From NCBI GenBank assembly GCA_030247885.1, contig JAPDRO010000028.1, forward strand, positions 124,001 to 188,000: a DNA stretch of 64,000 nt, written 5' to 3'. Of this stretch, positions 20,914 through 32,857 are shown piece after piece. Within the stretch, counting starts at the first letter, position 1. Each line of letters begins with the position of its first letter. The DNA is from Taxawa tesnikishii (nom. ined.). Its lineage: Eukaryota > Ascomycota > Dothideomycetes > Dothideales. The notes below the pieces were generated by a model. The model did no database searches, had not been told where the DNA came from, and saw only the letters and a program-made list of their open reading frames with translations. The translations under genes were made by a program, and so were the position numbers.

Positions 20914-22233
20914 ATGGCTTCACTCCGTCCGACCTCTCGTCGCATTCTCTCTCAGTCCTTGGAAGCCCGCCGTCCGGTTCATCCTTCTTGCCTCCGCCGC
21001 TTCGCCACTGCGGTTCCAGATCAGCCATCACCACCCAATGCCACTACAACCCGCAATGCGCGTCCCGCGACCGCCTTCTCCGACCGTCTAAACGCGGGGC
21101 CCAACTTTGGCAACTTCGTCGGCGTGCCCAAAGAGGAACCACTCGCAGCCTCCGAAGCCTTCGAACTCCGCACCGCACAAGTGGGACCACCGGGAAAGAA
21201 GAAGACGTACACGCGACTGCCCGAATGGCTCAAGACACCCGTACCTGTCGGAAACAACTTCAAGAAGATCAAGAACGATTTGAGAGGGTTGAACTTGCAT
21301 ACGGTCTGTGAGGAAGCAAGATGTCCAAACATCTCGGACTGCTGGGGTGGATCGGACAAGAGCGCGGCGACGGCGACGATCATGTTGATGGGCGACACGT
21401 GCACGCGTGGATGCCGCTTCTGCAGCGTGAAGACGAGCCGTACACCACCGCCGCTGGATCCTCACGAACCGGAAAACACGGCCGAAGCCCTGCGACGCTG
21501 GGGATTGGGTTACGTCGTCCTGACCTCCGTGGACCGTGACGATCTGGCCGACGGCGGAGCAAGGCATTTCGCGTCGACAATCATGAAGATCAAGCAGAAG
21601 GCGCCACAGATGCTGGTCGAGGCTTTGACGGGCGACTACGCAGGCGATCTGGACATGGTGAAGATGGTTGCGACATCCGGCTTGGACGTGTATGCGCACA
21701 ACATCGAGACGGTGGAAGAGTTGACGCCTTTCGTGAGAGATCGCCGAGCCAAGTTCAGGCAGAGCTTGGACGTGTTGAGGACGGCCAAGGAGAGTAAGGA
21801 GGGTCTGATCACCAAGACGAGTATCATGCTTGGGTTGGGTGAGACGGAAGAGCAGATTTGGCATGCGCTGAAAGGTTCGTATTCGGCTCCCCTTCTTCTT
21901 CTTCTCCCTTTGATTCAATCTCCCACATATCACCAACACTGTGCAACAGAACTCCGCAAAGTCGACGTCGACGTAGTAACATTCGGCCAATACATGCGCC
22001 CAACCAAACGCCACATGAAAGTCGAAGAATACGTCACACCCGAGACCTTCGAGCTCTGGCGCCAGCGCGCTCTTGACATGGGCTTCCTGTACTGTGCCAG
22101 CGGACCGCTCGTGCGCTCATCGTACAAGGCCGGTGAAGCATTCATCGAGAATGTGCTCAAGAAGCGCGCCAAGAAGAACGCGCTCGCCATGGCTGAGGCC
22201 GCTGGCGACTTCAAGGGTGCTGCGATGGCGTAG
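20914..22233 (+). CDS. LIP5: Lipoyl synthase, mitochondrial
   Basis: A radical-SAM enzyme that inserts two sulfurs into octanoyl-protein to form lipoate for pyruvate and 2-oxoglutarate dehydrogenases and the glycine system. The mitochondrial presequence is Arg/Ser-rich ([20 protein letters not shown]). The auxiliary 4Fe-4S cluster motif is [12 protein letters not shown] (C-x4-C-x5-C) and the radical-SAM motif is CTRGCRFC (C-x3-C-x2-C). Downstream, [15 protein letters not shown] and [18 protein letters not shown] are highly conserved. A 75-nt intron (21875-21949) is a multiple of three and free of stops, so an unspliced reading frame persists and would insert [12 protein letters not shown]-type residues between HALK and [10 protein letters not shown]; family continuity requires removal. 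The sulfur donor is its own cluster, so it depends on the Fe-S pathway that includes ISD11. Confidence 0.97.
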   Translation: MASLRPTSRRILSQSLEARRPVHPSCLRRFATAVPDQPSPPNATTTRNARPATAFSDRLNAGPNFGNFVGVPKEEPLAASEAFELRTAQVGPPGKKKTYTRLPEWLKTPVPVGNNFKKIKNDLRGLNLHTVCEEARCPNISDCWGGSDKSAATATIMLMGDTCTRGCRFCSVKTSRTPPPLDPHEPENTAEALRRWGLGYVVLTSVDRDDLADGGARHFASTIMKIKQKAPQMLVEALTGDYAGDLDMVKMVATSGLDVYAHNIETVEELTPFVRDRRAKFRQSLDVLRTAKESKEGLITKTSIMLGLGETEEQIWHALKGSYSAPLLLLLPLIQSPTYHQHCATELRKVDVDVVTFGQYMRPTKRHMKVEEYVTPETFELWRQRALDMGFLYCASGPLVRSSYKAGEAFIENVLKKRAKKNALAMAEAAGDFKGAAMA

Positions 22234-22550
22234 TTTGCCTGAAGTTTTCTGCTCTACGCAGTTGTTGGGTGTGTTTTCTGGGAAACGGGGTTTAGGTGCA
22301 TTGCGAACGGCGTTTCTTGGGGTTAGGTGGTCGTTCGGCTGGTTGTTTGATTTGGGAGGCTGTGGACTTCAACGTTTGCATGGAGGTGCGTCCAATGGAA
22401 GGCGTCACTTCGTTTTGAACCGTTCTGTATCATATCAACATTACATTATCCCAAGGCCGCGAATGGCGGACCTTGTTTCCTGATATCAATTCGGTCGTTC
22501 CGCCCGTCATCCCGAAGCCTGTGCTCTTGCAGCGCCGTTCACCTGCTCAC

Positions 22551-23703
22551 CTACCCACTCTTGCCTCCGTACTTCTTGATCAACTTCTCCATAGTGGCCA
22601 CCGCTCCACTCCTATACCCGCCTCCAAAAAGCGCGTGGTGATTCAAATGATGATACAACTCGTACAACGCAATTCTGTCCTCATACTCTTCCACCGGCTC
22701 CGTCTTGGGACACAGTTCGTGGTACTCTTTCAGAAAGCTTCCTCCGAATCCGCCAAACATCTTCATGATCCCCAGCTCGTACTCACTGTGCGCGTAACAC
22801 GCTGACGGGTCGAAGACCAGCTCCTCTGGTTCGTTCATTCCGGGCAACATGCCGGCGGAAGCGTTTCCGGACCAGAGATCGCCGTGCACGACGACGGGGT
22901 CACGCCCTTGCCGTTGTTGACGTGCCGGTCGCCGATCAGAGCCGGTACCACTTCCTCTGCTGTCCTGAGAACGAGTTTCCGTAAGCTGTCGTCGGGCCCG
23001 TTGCTCTTTTCGCTCCGTTTCAGAATGAACTTCAGCCTGTTCTCAGCATAGAACTCCGCCCAGCTAGATCGATAGCTGTTGTCCTGGGGTGTGTCTCCGC
23101 AGCACGTAGTTGCTGGGAACCCGAATTGAGGGGATGAGTAGCCTTCCGGTGTCGGCGCGGGCGTAGTGTGCAGTTTTGCGAGTTTGGCGGCTAGAGACGT
23201 GGTTGAAGAGGAGTGTGCTGAGGAACGGCTGGAGAGGTCCAGGAAGTCGGTCACGAGGAAGTGCTTCGAGGTGCTGTCGGATAGTGCGCCGTGGCCGAAG
23301 GATTGGGGACAGAGGGTCGGCACGGCGGAGTGCAGGGCATTGAGAGATGCATGTTCGCCTGAGTGAACACGCCCCGTGAGTATTCATCTGCTCGTCCAAC
23401 TATATGTACCGGCCTCTTCCGATCTTCTTTCATGTGATAATATCGCGAAAGGAAAACGTGCACGGCGGACACACCTTCAAACATAACCTCAGCCTCCTTC
23501 CCCTTGCCCGTCTTCATGAAGTATAACTTCTCGCTGCCATCCTCGAGTTTCGCGGTGATTTTTGATGCGGACGCTGAGCTCATGCCTCCACCCACGGGCG
23601 AGACACTGGCGTTGGCTGGATCAATGCCCAACAGTTTGGCGACCGCAGAGTCAAGTTTCATGGTGGATGCTACAGTGGTGATACGGCGGAAAGATCTGAA
23701 CAT
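22551..23703 (-). CDS. Fructosamine/ketosamine-3-kinase-like protein (frame break)
   Basis: Exons 23703-23475 and 23358-22551 encode an aminoglycoside-kinase-like fold of about 345 aa. Visible are the N-lobe (VSPVGGGMSSASASKITAKL, YFMKTGKG), the long helical segment with SWAEFYAENRLKF, the catalytic loop VHGDLWSGN (Asp base, Asn metal ligand), and FDPSACYAHSEYELG, the equivalent of the DFG-like Asp. Family enzymes phosphorylate glycated amines so that the sugar is released (protein deglycation). The frame changes just before the catalytic loop: one more base in the C4 run (plus G4 22896-22899) joins NNGKGVTP to VVVHGDLWSGN. The start could instead be the second ATG at 23661. It is convergent with LIP5. 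Confidence 0.85.
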
Positions 23704-24894
23704 GGAAATTGCGTAAAAACATGGTCAATGGCTCTCGTTGTTGGAGTAAGGCGAAGAGATCGGGTTGTGGAGAGTGATGGACGAGCATGACGTCGTTTCA
23801 CATGTCAATATCGTCGGAGCATATATATCTATGTATGTTGGAGTCTGCCTACACAAAAGTCGATATCCAATTCTGAGAAAATCGCTCCCTTACCAAACGG
23901 TACGCTGGTCATCGTCTAGATGGGCTGGCGATCGTGATCAAGCAGTTAGCGACAGAAGCCGTACAGTGGCACTTGTAGTTCGGCATTGATGCCCGGGCCG
24001 CACTCAACTGAGCATTGTTTGTTCATCATCTTTATGTATACATATCAACTCGTTGGCGTAGTTGTTTATCGCACCAGTCTTGTTAACATGTCATCAGCAT
24101 GATCTACTCGTGTTCGGTCCCGGGCTCGGAGGGGCAAGGTAAGTGAAGAAGGTTATGCCTCAGGCATGAGGGGCTCGTCACTCTTGTAGTGAGCTCCGGA
24201 CCAACTGACTGTGGAAAGCAAACAAAACTGAACTTGGAAAATACATTTGTTACATGCCTTTCTTCTGTTGTTAGAGAAGTCGTGGTCAGGTTAGTGCTGT
24301 CTGCTTTGTCTAGCGCAGATTATTGCTCGCTCGACATGTAACGGATGTCAATCGAATCCATTACATGTAGTTGAGATGCAGGTTTCGAGGAGTGCAACGA
24401 CGTACACCAGCCTTTGAAGCATCACTGGAAGTTCTGAACTCCACACGGTCTCGGAAAGATATGCGTGCTCCCTCCCATCTCTAAAATCCGCCGTCGATCG
24501 TGGATCGATTGACCATTGAGCGTCAAGGGCTACTATCTCCCGGGAATGCAACTCGTTGCTTGACTCCTATACCTTCGTGCTCTCGTGAGATGCGCGCTAG
24601 TTGTATGCTCGAGCGCCAGTTGTATGTCATGTCAGTCTTCCCTCGCACCCGCTAGGAGCTTGCCTTTGCACCTCAGACTTAACCTCCCTTACGCTAGTCG
24701 TGTGCTCAGCACCCGACCCCTCTTTTAGGAGCAATGACATCGCACTCGCAACCAGTTGCGTAACTGTAATGCCCAAGGTCTTTTGCGGCAATTGCTTATC
24801 GCGCAGCTCGCGCCATATGTACCGTAAGTTCCGTTCGAGGAGAGCATGTTAAGGGCGATTTGGGAGTTAGCAACTGGCGCCACTTGCAACAGCT
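23704..24894. other. Intergenic region, nothing supported
   Basis: About 1.2 kb with only short, domain-free open frames. The left part is the likely promoter of the kinase-like gene. Confidence 0.4.
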
Positions 24895-26476
24895 CTACTG
24901 TGCGCCTGGCGCCGCGCTGGTTGTCTTATCCGCATCGCGCGCGCACACAGTTGCCTTCCTATCCTTATCCAGCGCGTAACGGACGGACCGGTTGCATAGG
25001 TGTGTCCACAGAAGGGAGTGAAGAAAAAGAAAAAGAAGCAGCGCCCCGGCCGGTATCCCCATCCTCACATCCCGAGTCCCGGGGATGGATTTGCCGCTGG
25101 AGAAAGGGGAAAGACGTGAAGCGTCCGACGTCGGGAGGAAGGCAAAACTGCTGTTGCTGTTTGCGGCTGGATGCTGAGACGAGGCTCCGCTTTGAGTGAT
25201 CGGGATCGATGCGGTGATGGTGAGGGTGGTTAGGTGGGGCGTCCCCATCATGCCAGCGAGGTTCGCGGGCGTAGTTATTGCTATTGCTGGCGTTACCGTT
25301 GCGGAAGATGATGTACAAAAAGTACAGGTGGTGGGAGCGACTTTTATCGCTTCCGCTGACGCTGGTGAGGTCGACACTGATATTGGAGAGCTTTCGCTTT
25401 CGTCCTGAGTCGGTTTCCCTGTCACTCTTGTTGGCGTCGCTGTTCCTGAAATGGCTGAGGGAGTCGAAGGCATTTGGGATAGAGGAAAAGGAAAAAGCAA
25501 TTTCGGCCCAGTGACCGCTGAATTGGTACTCAATACTTCGTTTGTTGTTATCGTCGTCGTTCCTGAGCTCGTGCCAGCATGAGTGGTAACTTCAGAAGGT
25601 GCCGGGGAGTTTGGTGCGAACCCCAGTGCCGTCGAATCGTATCCCTCCACCCCACTCGCACCGCGTGTCAGAGTCGCAATCCCCGACGACAACGCCGCTG
25701 AGCCACACTGGGATTCCAGACTCGTTATCTGAGTTATTGGTCCTGTGAGTGGAGGTGTCCATAGACCTGCTGAGCTGGAGAATGGGCTCGGAACAGAATC
25801 TTGCAGGAACGAGAGGAAAGATAAGAGGTAGAGAGACGCATCCGGGTTCTCTGCTTCGCAGAAATTGGTGATGGAGGCGGTGGCAGAGTTGAGGAGGGTG
25901 GACGGAAGAGAGCTGCCGAGGAGGCAGAGACCGCATTGGCCCCAGGTTGGACTGCGGACAGGGTTAGTGTTTGGTGCAACGGGTTGGAGGTGCAGAGGGC
26001 GAGAGGAGAGGAAAGGCTTACAGGTTGCTCATCAAGTGGTCACCGCAGATGCATTTTTGCAGCGAGAGACTCTGAGATGCATGGTCCGGGTCGGTGATCG
26101 GACCTACTATTGCGTAGCATCGGCTCAGCGCCCCAGTGATCAGATTGCAGTTTGGTGAGCTCCAGCATGTGGAGAGGGCTTTGATCTCCGCTGCATTCGT
26201 CGCCGCGGGAGCCGCGGTAGAGGACATTGCTGTAGTTGAGGCTGGAGACGATCGTGCAGATCTGATGGTGGTGGTCCTCGTTGTCGTCACCGTCAAAGGC
26301 AATGTGATTGTAGACGTCGTCACTGCCGGAGCGATGGTTGTGAGTTGTCGCAGACTTGGGAACGCAGAGGCGGCGCTGGCTGACGGCAACATAGAAAAGC
26401 TGAAGACTTGGTAATAGAGTGCGGTTGCTAGCGTTTGTGTGGCCAACCAGAGATGCCTGTGTGTTGTGGATGGCAT
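24895..26476 (-). CDS. Eight-Cys, Ser/Thr-rich cell-surface protein with membrane anchor
   Basis: Exons 26476-26022 and 25951-24895 give 503 aa. A hydrophobic leader (about residues 10-35) precedes a Thr-rich stretch and then a compact module with eight cysteines: STC-x5-C-x9-C-...-QKC-x-C-x13-C-x2-C-x21-C, followed by about 240 residues very rich in Ser, Thr, Pro and Ala, and a late hydrophobic segment GIPAGALLLFLFLHSLLW. The cysteine spacing recalls, but does not equal, the CFEM module of fungal surface proteins. The Ser/Thr stalk would be O-mannosylated; the late helix would anchor it by a transmembrane segment or a GPI signal. Function is unknown; adhesion, wall sensing or heme/iron binding are possible. 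Transcription probably starts from the TATA-like box at 26565-26572. Confidence 0.72.
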
Positions 26477-26564
26477 GTTTACAATGTGTTATAGCTGTGA
26501 GGGGTATCTGAATGAAAGAGGACAGATGTGTAGAGAAAACGAAGATTCATGAGAGATATGCGGT

Positions 26565-26572
26565 CTTATATA
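26565..26572 (-). promoter_or_regulatory. TATA-like box of the eight-Cys surface-protein gene
   Basis: TATATAAG on the minus strand, about 90 bp before the ATG at 26476. Confidence 0.5.
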
Positions 26573-27851
26573 CGGGTATGTACGGAAGTATAGCGCAGTT
26601 TGATCACACGCGTGAAGCAGTCAGGTGAACAGATCGTGGTCCTTCGAGTCTTTCGAGGACAATGGAAGATGAGACCAGCGAATTCACTTACAAGACTCAA
26701 TGTTATGTGCTAGTTTTGAGTTCATCCTTGGTTCAGGCAGGATAGTGGAAAAGCGGTTAGGCATACTTAGCATGTAGCAATCGTTTGAGCGCGCAACTTA
26801 CTGTGCACAAAAAGGCATCAGTCACCGCTCTCCTGCGAAGACTGAGGGACTGCATGTAATCGTTCTTCATGTGATGAACCTCTGGTTACACTAGCCTTGA
26901 CCGCTCTCGGTAGTACAGTCAAGGCAGGCATATGTGTGGCCTCTCTTCCCTCTTCATCGCAAGCAATGGACTGCACCCTTGACAGAAGAAAGCTTTTCAA
27001 CCCGAACATGATCGGTGACCCACCGCCCCCATTGTAAGTATGAGCTTTCTGCTGGTCTGCGATGGGGAAGGACCCTTTTGGTTGAAAGGGTGTCGAGATG
27101 GTGATGTCTCTAAGATGCCTCGTTGAGATGGGGTTGCCTCCACGAAGTGAAGCGATGTAGCCCACGGCGGCGCAGACTCCCTGACAGCTGCGTTCAGCCT
27201 CGGGTTCCGTCTTTCCGTTCACTCTTCAGCAAGATCGAGAGGGCTGTTTTTCGTAGGGTGTGATGCTTTAAGTGAAAAGCGACTCATGCATCGCGCACCC
27301 TTCTGGCAATGCTCCTATTTTCGGAACGAGAGATGGAATCACAAGAAGGAACCACAAGTACGAATAGGCACCTTGTGGAGTAGATTCTCTTCTTACTTAT
27401 GGCGGATGGAAAGTCAAGAGACTTACTAGAAGTGCAGCAGCCGAGCGACAGTGAAGCAGAACGCAGCTGTTTTATTATGAAATATGCACGACATACCTGC
27501 ATCGCACTGCATCGAGATCACGTTTTGCGGCCACGAAACCTCATACAAAAACTGGTGTGTCGAGGAGACCGCTTTGTCGTGGCTGAGACATTCTTAGTCA
27601 GCATGTGTATCACTCACGCGCTTACTCCATCCACGCGACCATCTACGGCCATCAACCCTTTGTCACGCTGGGCTGCAAGATAACGACCATGAATCACTCA
27701 AAATGAGTATCACGGAGCCCGGCTGAGCCTTACACGTCGCCCTCCACTACCGCCGTACCCATCCGAGTGCCGCAACCACCCCAGCACCACCCCTCCTTCA
27801 CCAGCAGCGGCGTTCATATAACGGAACATCGCCGGGAAAAGTGTGATAAAG
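26573..27851. other. Divergent intergenic region
   Basis: About 1.3 kb between two divergent genes. A 134-codon minus-strand frame at 26818-27222 is open but has no domain or splice support; I do not call it. Confidence 0.35.
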
Positions 27852-29213
27852 ATGGATCGTCTCAGGAAGTTGTGGCAAAGGGAGCAACCTTATGAGCCTA
27901 TAGCGGAAGAAGGCGTCGACGAAGATGGAGGAGTACCTGCGCTTGACGATAAACCCGCGTTCTCCTGGATAGACTACTTGATCTTCGTCCTGATGGGGAT
28001 CTCCATGTTATGGGCGTGGAACATGTTCCTTGCTGCAGGGCCCTATTTCCAGCACCGATTCGTCTCCAACACATGGGTGTTCGAAAACTTTCAGGCTGCC
28101 GAACTGTCAGTCTCGAGCGTTGCCAACTTGGGCTCGATGCTTGTCCTGACTAAGATGCAACGCAATGCTTCATATCCCAAACGTATCATCACAGCCCTGG
28201 TCATCAACGTAGTCATCTTCACCATGCTCGCCCTGTCGACTCGCTTCTTCTTGGGCATTTCAGCTGCTGGTTATTTTGGATTTCTCATCGTGATGGTTTT
28301 CACGACAAGTTTGGCAACCGGACTCTGTCAGAACGGGCTCTTCGCATTTGCTTCCGGCTTTCAGGGGAGCTATGTCCAGGGTATTATGACTGGCCAAGCA
28401 GTCGCTGGAGTCCTGCCCTGTATTGCTCAGATTGTCTCTGTCCTTTCCGTCACCAAGAAAGGTCCGCCGCCTGGCCAGCATGGCCCACCTCCGAAGGGTC
28501 CGCCACCCGTCCCTGGGAAAGCAGCCTTCGCATATTTCTTGACCGCAACGATCATCTCTGTGGTCACGTTGATGGCCTTCGTCTATCTATTGAAGAGGCA
28601 TGCTACTAGGACTCACAAGCGGCGGGAAGACGAAGACCAAGCTTCGATCAATAGTGTTGCCTTATCGCAGCGGAAGTCTGTACCGCTTATGGTACTATAC
28701 CGCAAGACGTTCTGGCTTGCCAATGCGGTCTTTATCACCTTTGCTGTTACCATGTTCTTCCCGGTGTTCACGCAACGCATTTTCTCCGTTCGCGACCCAA
28801 AGACGGCACCACAGATCTTGCATCCACCGTCTTTCATCCCGTTGGCTTTCCTGGTTTGGAACACCGGAGATTTGCTCGGGCGTCTTCTAACGGCAGTGCC
28901 TCGGCTCTCCTTGACCTCTCGACCCCGGTTCGTCTTTGCCTTCGCTCTGGCGCGTCTCGTTTTCGTACCCCTGTACCACCTCTGCAATATTCGAGGACGA
29001 GGTGCTGTCATCGAGAGTGACGTGTTCTACCTTCTTGTCGTCCAGCTCTTGTTTGGAGCAACGAACGGTTTTATCGGCAGCACCTGCATGATCGGCGCCC
29101 CGCAACTGGTGGATGACGAGGAACGGGCAGCGACCGGAGGGTTCATGGGATTGTGCTTGATCGCTGGGCTGGCAGCCGGCAGCTTCCTCAGCTTTTTCGC
29201 CGCCGGTTCTTGA
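27852..29213 (+). CDS. Equilibrative nucleoside transporter (ENT/SLC29, Fun26-like)
   Basis: A single-exon, 453-residue polytopic protein. Cytosolic N-terminus, then WIDYLIFVLMGISMLWAWNM (the family's first helix with a W-N pair), GFLIVMVFTTSLATGLCQNG, GSYVQGIMTGQAVAGVLPC (helix 5 with the conserved G-x-x-x-G area), a Pro/Gly-rich central loop (KKGPPPGQHGPPPKG) and a C-terminal half ending MIGAPQLVDDEERAATGGFMGLCLIAGLAAGSFLSF. About 11 helices fit the family. Yeast Fun26 moves nucleosides across the vacuolar membrane, and others work at the plasma membrane. The frame extends to a GTG at 27843, but the ATG at 27852 is the proper start. Confidence 0.92.
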   Translation: MDRLRKLWQREQPYEPIAEEGVDEDGGVPALDDKPAFSWIDYLIFVLMGISMLWAWNMFLAAGPYFQHRFVSNTWVFENFQAAELSVSSVANLGSMLVLTKMQRNASYPKRIITALVINVVIFTMLALSTRFFLGISAAGYFGFLIVMVFTTSLATGLCQNGLFAFASGFQGSYVQGIMTGQAVAGVLPCIAQIVSVLSVTKKGPPPGQHGPPPKGPPPVPGKAAFAYFLTATIISVVTLMAFVYLLKRHATRTHKRREDEDQASINSVALSQRKSVPLMVLYRKTFWLANAVFITFAVTMFFPVFTQRIFSVRDPKTAPQILHPPSFIPLAFLVWNTGDLLGRLLTAVPRLSLTSRPRFVFAFALARLVFVPLYHLCNIRGRGAVIESDVFYLLVVQLLFGATNGFIGSTCMIGAPQLVDDEERAATGGFMGLCLIAGLAAGSFLSFFAAGS

Positions 29214-29346
29214 ATATCTACGACCTACCCTGGGGTTCGGTGCCGAACGAATGCAAGCAGGCGCCACGATTTGGACAAAACTATACCAAGACATCGAATC
29301 ATCTTGACATTGATTGTTTCATTGGTCTACGTCGAGGGTGTGCTTA

Positions 29347-30362
29347 CTAAGAAGTCTCCATGGCATCCGCGCCTTTCTTCAGCTCTTCGCAGCTCACGAC
29401 AAACCCCAGGTCTTTGCAGCGTTAAATTCGATGCACTGTTGCGAGAACTCCGGACTGGTTGTGCCGCAACCGTCAGCGAGCATGACACAATCGTATCCTT
29501 TACTGAATGAGTCGGTAAATGTGCCGGACACACATTGATCGGTGTTGACGCCGGTGAAGAGAAGTGTCTTGATTCCTTCCTTCTCCAGGAATTCCTGACA
29601 CGGCGTAGAGGTACCCCACATGCCACTCATCCTGTTCTTGTGGAGCCAGACATCGGGCTTCTTCTCCATCCTCGCTCCTTCTTCGTATATTTTGTCCAGC
29701 GGAGGATACAGCGCAGCATTCCAAGAATCCCTCATCAGCAACCGGCCAGCGTCAACTGTTTCCCCGCCAGGCAAAAAGACTTCTCCACACTGGGACCCAA
29801 GGCCTTTGTATATCCTTGCGTCTTTGCCGTTTTCTAGGAGAACGTGGCCGCCCTGGTGTTTAGGGCTGCCGTCCTTGTCGACGCCAACACCGTCTGCCTT
29901 CTCCTTAAAGACCTCTCCGCTCTCCGTATGCTTAGCCGTTATCTCGCCATCCTCGTCAACAACAGCCTCGAACCCGAACGCCCGCTTCACCGCCGGGGGC
30001 ATCGTATCCACATCCTCATCAGTCAACCCCCAATTCAGCCAGATGATGCGTACTCCTGCTTTCCTTGCGCCCGGTATCGCGTACTTTTCCAGCTTCTCCA
30101 GCGCTGCGTGCCCGTTGCCGCGCTTGCGGCCGAATGCTTCGGATAGGAAGAAATTCTGCATATCGATGATGACGAGGGCGGTCTTGTCCGGGTCCACGGT
30201 GATTGGCGTGGTCGTAGTCTGCAGGTCGAGACGACGCGAGCATGGTGGTGACGTCGGTGTTTTCGGATGAGTGAGGTCGAATCGGTTTGTCTTAGAAGAA
30301 TGGAGCCAAAAGTTTGAGGCGTTCCCGATTACCGCTCGGCGGTGTTGTTCTGGTTTCGACAT
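29347..30362 (-). CDS. Isochorismatase-like cysteine hydrolase (3' frame break)
   Basis: The protein has ALVIIDMQNFFLSEAFG with the catalytic Asp, RIIWLNWGL, a variable insert with VFKEKADGVGVDKDGSPKH, then LWLHKNRMSGMWGT-like residues and GVNTDQCVSGTFTDSFSKGY with the nucleophilic Cys. Members hydrolyse amides, ureido groups or isochorismate; the large insert is common in fungal homologues and gives no substrate clue. The frame stops early at ...TWGLS; one more base in the G4 run (plus C4 29404-29407) extends it to TWGFVVSCEELKKGADAMET (stop at 29347), 338 aa, which matches the usual C-terminal helix. No signal peptide is clear; the first ~50 residues are low complexity. It is convergent with the ENT gene. 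Confidence 0.88.
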
Positions 30363-32062
30363 TCTTGGTCACCCGTAGGATGTGTGGGGTGAGATTGCTC
30401 GAGATCAAATTTTTAGATAGTGCAGACCACTGCCTTACTATGGTTTTGCTACAACTAGATAGAACGTGGAAAGCAATACTTATATTCAGTTGTCCTATCT
30501 CAACCTATTGGGGGCTATTCAGCGTAATGTGTGTTTTGTTATTATTCCCAGAGCCCCTCTCATCCCCTCGGGCCGGGTGCGATAAGATACCAAGCTCCTG
30601 CTGTTTATGGAATGGCTGTATGTCATGTACTTTCCGAATGTACCCAAATTCCCTCCACTCAACTGACGTCTGATAAAGGTTTTCGGTACTTTCAGTGACA
30701 AACAACACCGCTGACGACAAAGGTCGATGGGGAGACACAAGCTGCATGCAGAGGATGCGCAGGCTTGCTTAAGCGCGCGGCATGGGTCTGTCCCCTAAAA
30801 ACGTTTTTGTGACTTCCTGCAAGACGGCAACAACCCCACTTCTCCACTCAAGTCAGTCAATGCCACTGCCCGATTTCGACTACATATTACGGAGTGATAC
30901 ACCACGAGCGGCATAAATCAGTCGAGCTGGCGTCGACTGCGCCGAATGGGGTCCCCGAGGCGAGGAGACCCGGACGAACCAGCCCAGATGCCGAAGCTAT
31001 GCTTTGCATATGATCTGTCAACCCGCATCAATAACCCGGTTACTTGCATATCCGACAATGCCCAAGGCGCTTGCAGGGTCAACTACGCGAAGCCATGTCT
31101 CTTCTCGGAGACGGCTGCAGAAGACCTTTCGGCGGAAAACTCTATTCCAAAGCAGGGGCCGGACCACGAATCAAGGATCCTCGCAGAGGCGGTCTGGACG
31201 ACTTCGTCGTCCTGTGCCTGCAGCTACCTTGCGTAACCACCGGAGTCAACGATGGCTCAGTTGCAGGGAATAGCCAGAGGGGTCCATCACCCTGGTAGCT
31301 TCGTATCCCAAGCTCCTTGCATGGTGGCTTGCAGTGACCTGCAGAAAAATCGGCTTCTAGCGCCCGATCGAGGCCATGGGTTATGCATTGAAGCAAGGAT
31401 CAGTGGTTCAATCTTCAAGGAATGCAGTCTGTAAGCCGTGGGCTTCAAAACAGAACAACGATTGTAATTGGCCCTCAGCTCTAAGCCGCGTCTTCTGATG
31501 CATTATGCCGACTCAAGGAGTGCTTCGATCAACCATGCCAGCAAGTCCTTACTTGGACCCGTTGTCACAGCTGGAGAAGCAACCAGTTGTTGGAAGGGCC
31601 ATTCCCTGGTGGAAGGTTCTAGGGTAAACGCATGCTCCGCAAACTTACGCATTCCTGCATGTACGATCTTACCCGGGGCATATATAGCTTAGCGTTGGCG
31701 GTGAGCGGACCTTTGCCTTTTATGCATCTCAGGACGTACAAGGGTAGGGACGACGCGGCATTTGGGTGTGTTTCCGATGAATGAAACACTCGGAACCTGA
31801 CAGATCACGGTTGTAACAAGAGGCAAAGCAGACGACTGATAAAAGGCGTCTCGATGCAAGACGCGTACCTGCTGCTTCAGAAGACATCCTGACGGGCAGG
31901 ATCCGGCTACGTTCTTGGCCTCCATCGTTTTAACAGCATAAACAAGCTTCTGACTTCTCTCTCTTGTGACGTGTTTGTCACTCATTGTACGCGTTTTGAA
32001 TCGGTAGCACGGTTGGCGATCTGTTTTTTCCACTGCAGCAAAACTCGCAACAGCACGGCAAC
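30363..32062. other. Large intergenic region, nothing supported
   Basis: 1.7 kb without a convincing gene. A 175-codon minus frame near 31689-32216 overlaps the start of the next gene and looks like chance. Confidence 0.4.
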
Positions 32063-32857
32063 ATGAATCAGACATCGTCAAGGGGCAAGATGGCCATTGA
32101 CTTCCTGACTTCGACTCAACAACAAGATACGAATTCTTGGGCAGCACCACATCCGGCAGTCGTGCGACCTGGATTACACGCAGCCGCACAAGTATCGAGT
32201 CCCGGATCGACGCCACGTACTACTGCTCCCTTCGAAGGCAGCAGGAGAGCTCTGTCACCTCCACGGCCGAGTCAGTCCGATCAGCCACCACGCCACCACA
32301 CTCAGTGGGAACAGACAGTGCATAGAGACGAGCACGCGTTCCAGCCCGCTTCCTGCAGTCCCGGGGACCAGTACGCACCCAGTGAAGTGGCTCAACGACC
32401 TGAGAGCCGCGACAGCATCATCTCTCCATCCTCGACTTCCATAGCCGGTACCGCAGTAGGACTCGCCTCACCGGCATCGCAAGGCGGGCATGTAGACTGG
32501 GACTCCTTCCTCCTCCGGCAACGCCGCTCTTCATGGGAAGCATACACCGAAGGGATGAAATTCTTCGTCATGTTCCAACGCATCATCCGGCGGCGCAAAT
32601 GGAAGAAGATCACGGAACGCTTCAACGAGCTCTTCGACGAGAAGCGCACGGAGTCCGGTCTCAACTCGGCGTATTACCGCATCCGCGAGGAGTGGGGGCT
32701 GCAGAAGGTGCTCGAGAAGGGCCCCAGTCAGGATAGATACAACAGATATAATGAAGATAAGCTCAAGGTTTGGGAGAAAAGTAAGGACGTGAGCGAGGAG
32801 TTCTTGATCAAGATTGGCTATTATTCGACAGAGGATGAGACGCTGCCGGCTGAGTAA
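32063..32857 (+). CDS. Orphan protein with SANT/Myb-like C-terminal domain
   Basis: A 264-residue single-exon protein. The first ~165 residues are Ser/Pro/Gln-rich and probably disordered. The C-terminal 95 are well ordered: WEAYTEGMKFFVMFQRIIRR, RKWKKITERFNELF, then ESGLNSAYYRIREEWG, a helix-turn-helix pattern reminiscent of SANT/Myb-like domains that recur in Dothideomycete regulatory orphans. I cannot name a family. Nuclear DNA or chromatin binding is a guess from the basic helices. Confidence 0.65.
   Translation: MNQTSSRGKMAIDFLTSTQQQDTNSWAAPHPAVVRPGLHAAAQVSSPGSTPRTTAPFEGSRRALSPPRPSQSDQPPRHHTQWEQTVHRDEHAFQPASCSPGDQYAPSEVAQRPESRDSIISPSSTSIAGTAVGLASPASQGGHVDWDSFLLRQRRSSWEAYTEGMKFFVMFQRIIRRRKWKKITERFNELFDEKRTESGLNSAYYRIREEWGLQKVLEKGPSQDRYNRYNEDKLKVWEKSKDVSEEFLIKIGYYSTEDETLPAE

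Noticed and set aside
21088-22014. 308-codon minus frame across lipoyl synthase
   Set aside because: Antisense shadow of a highly conserved coding gene.
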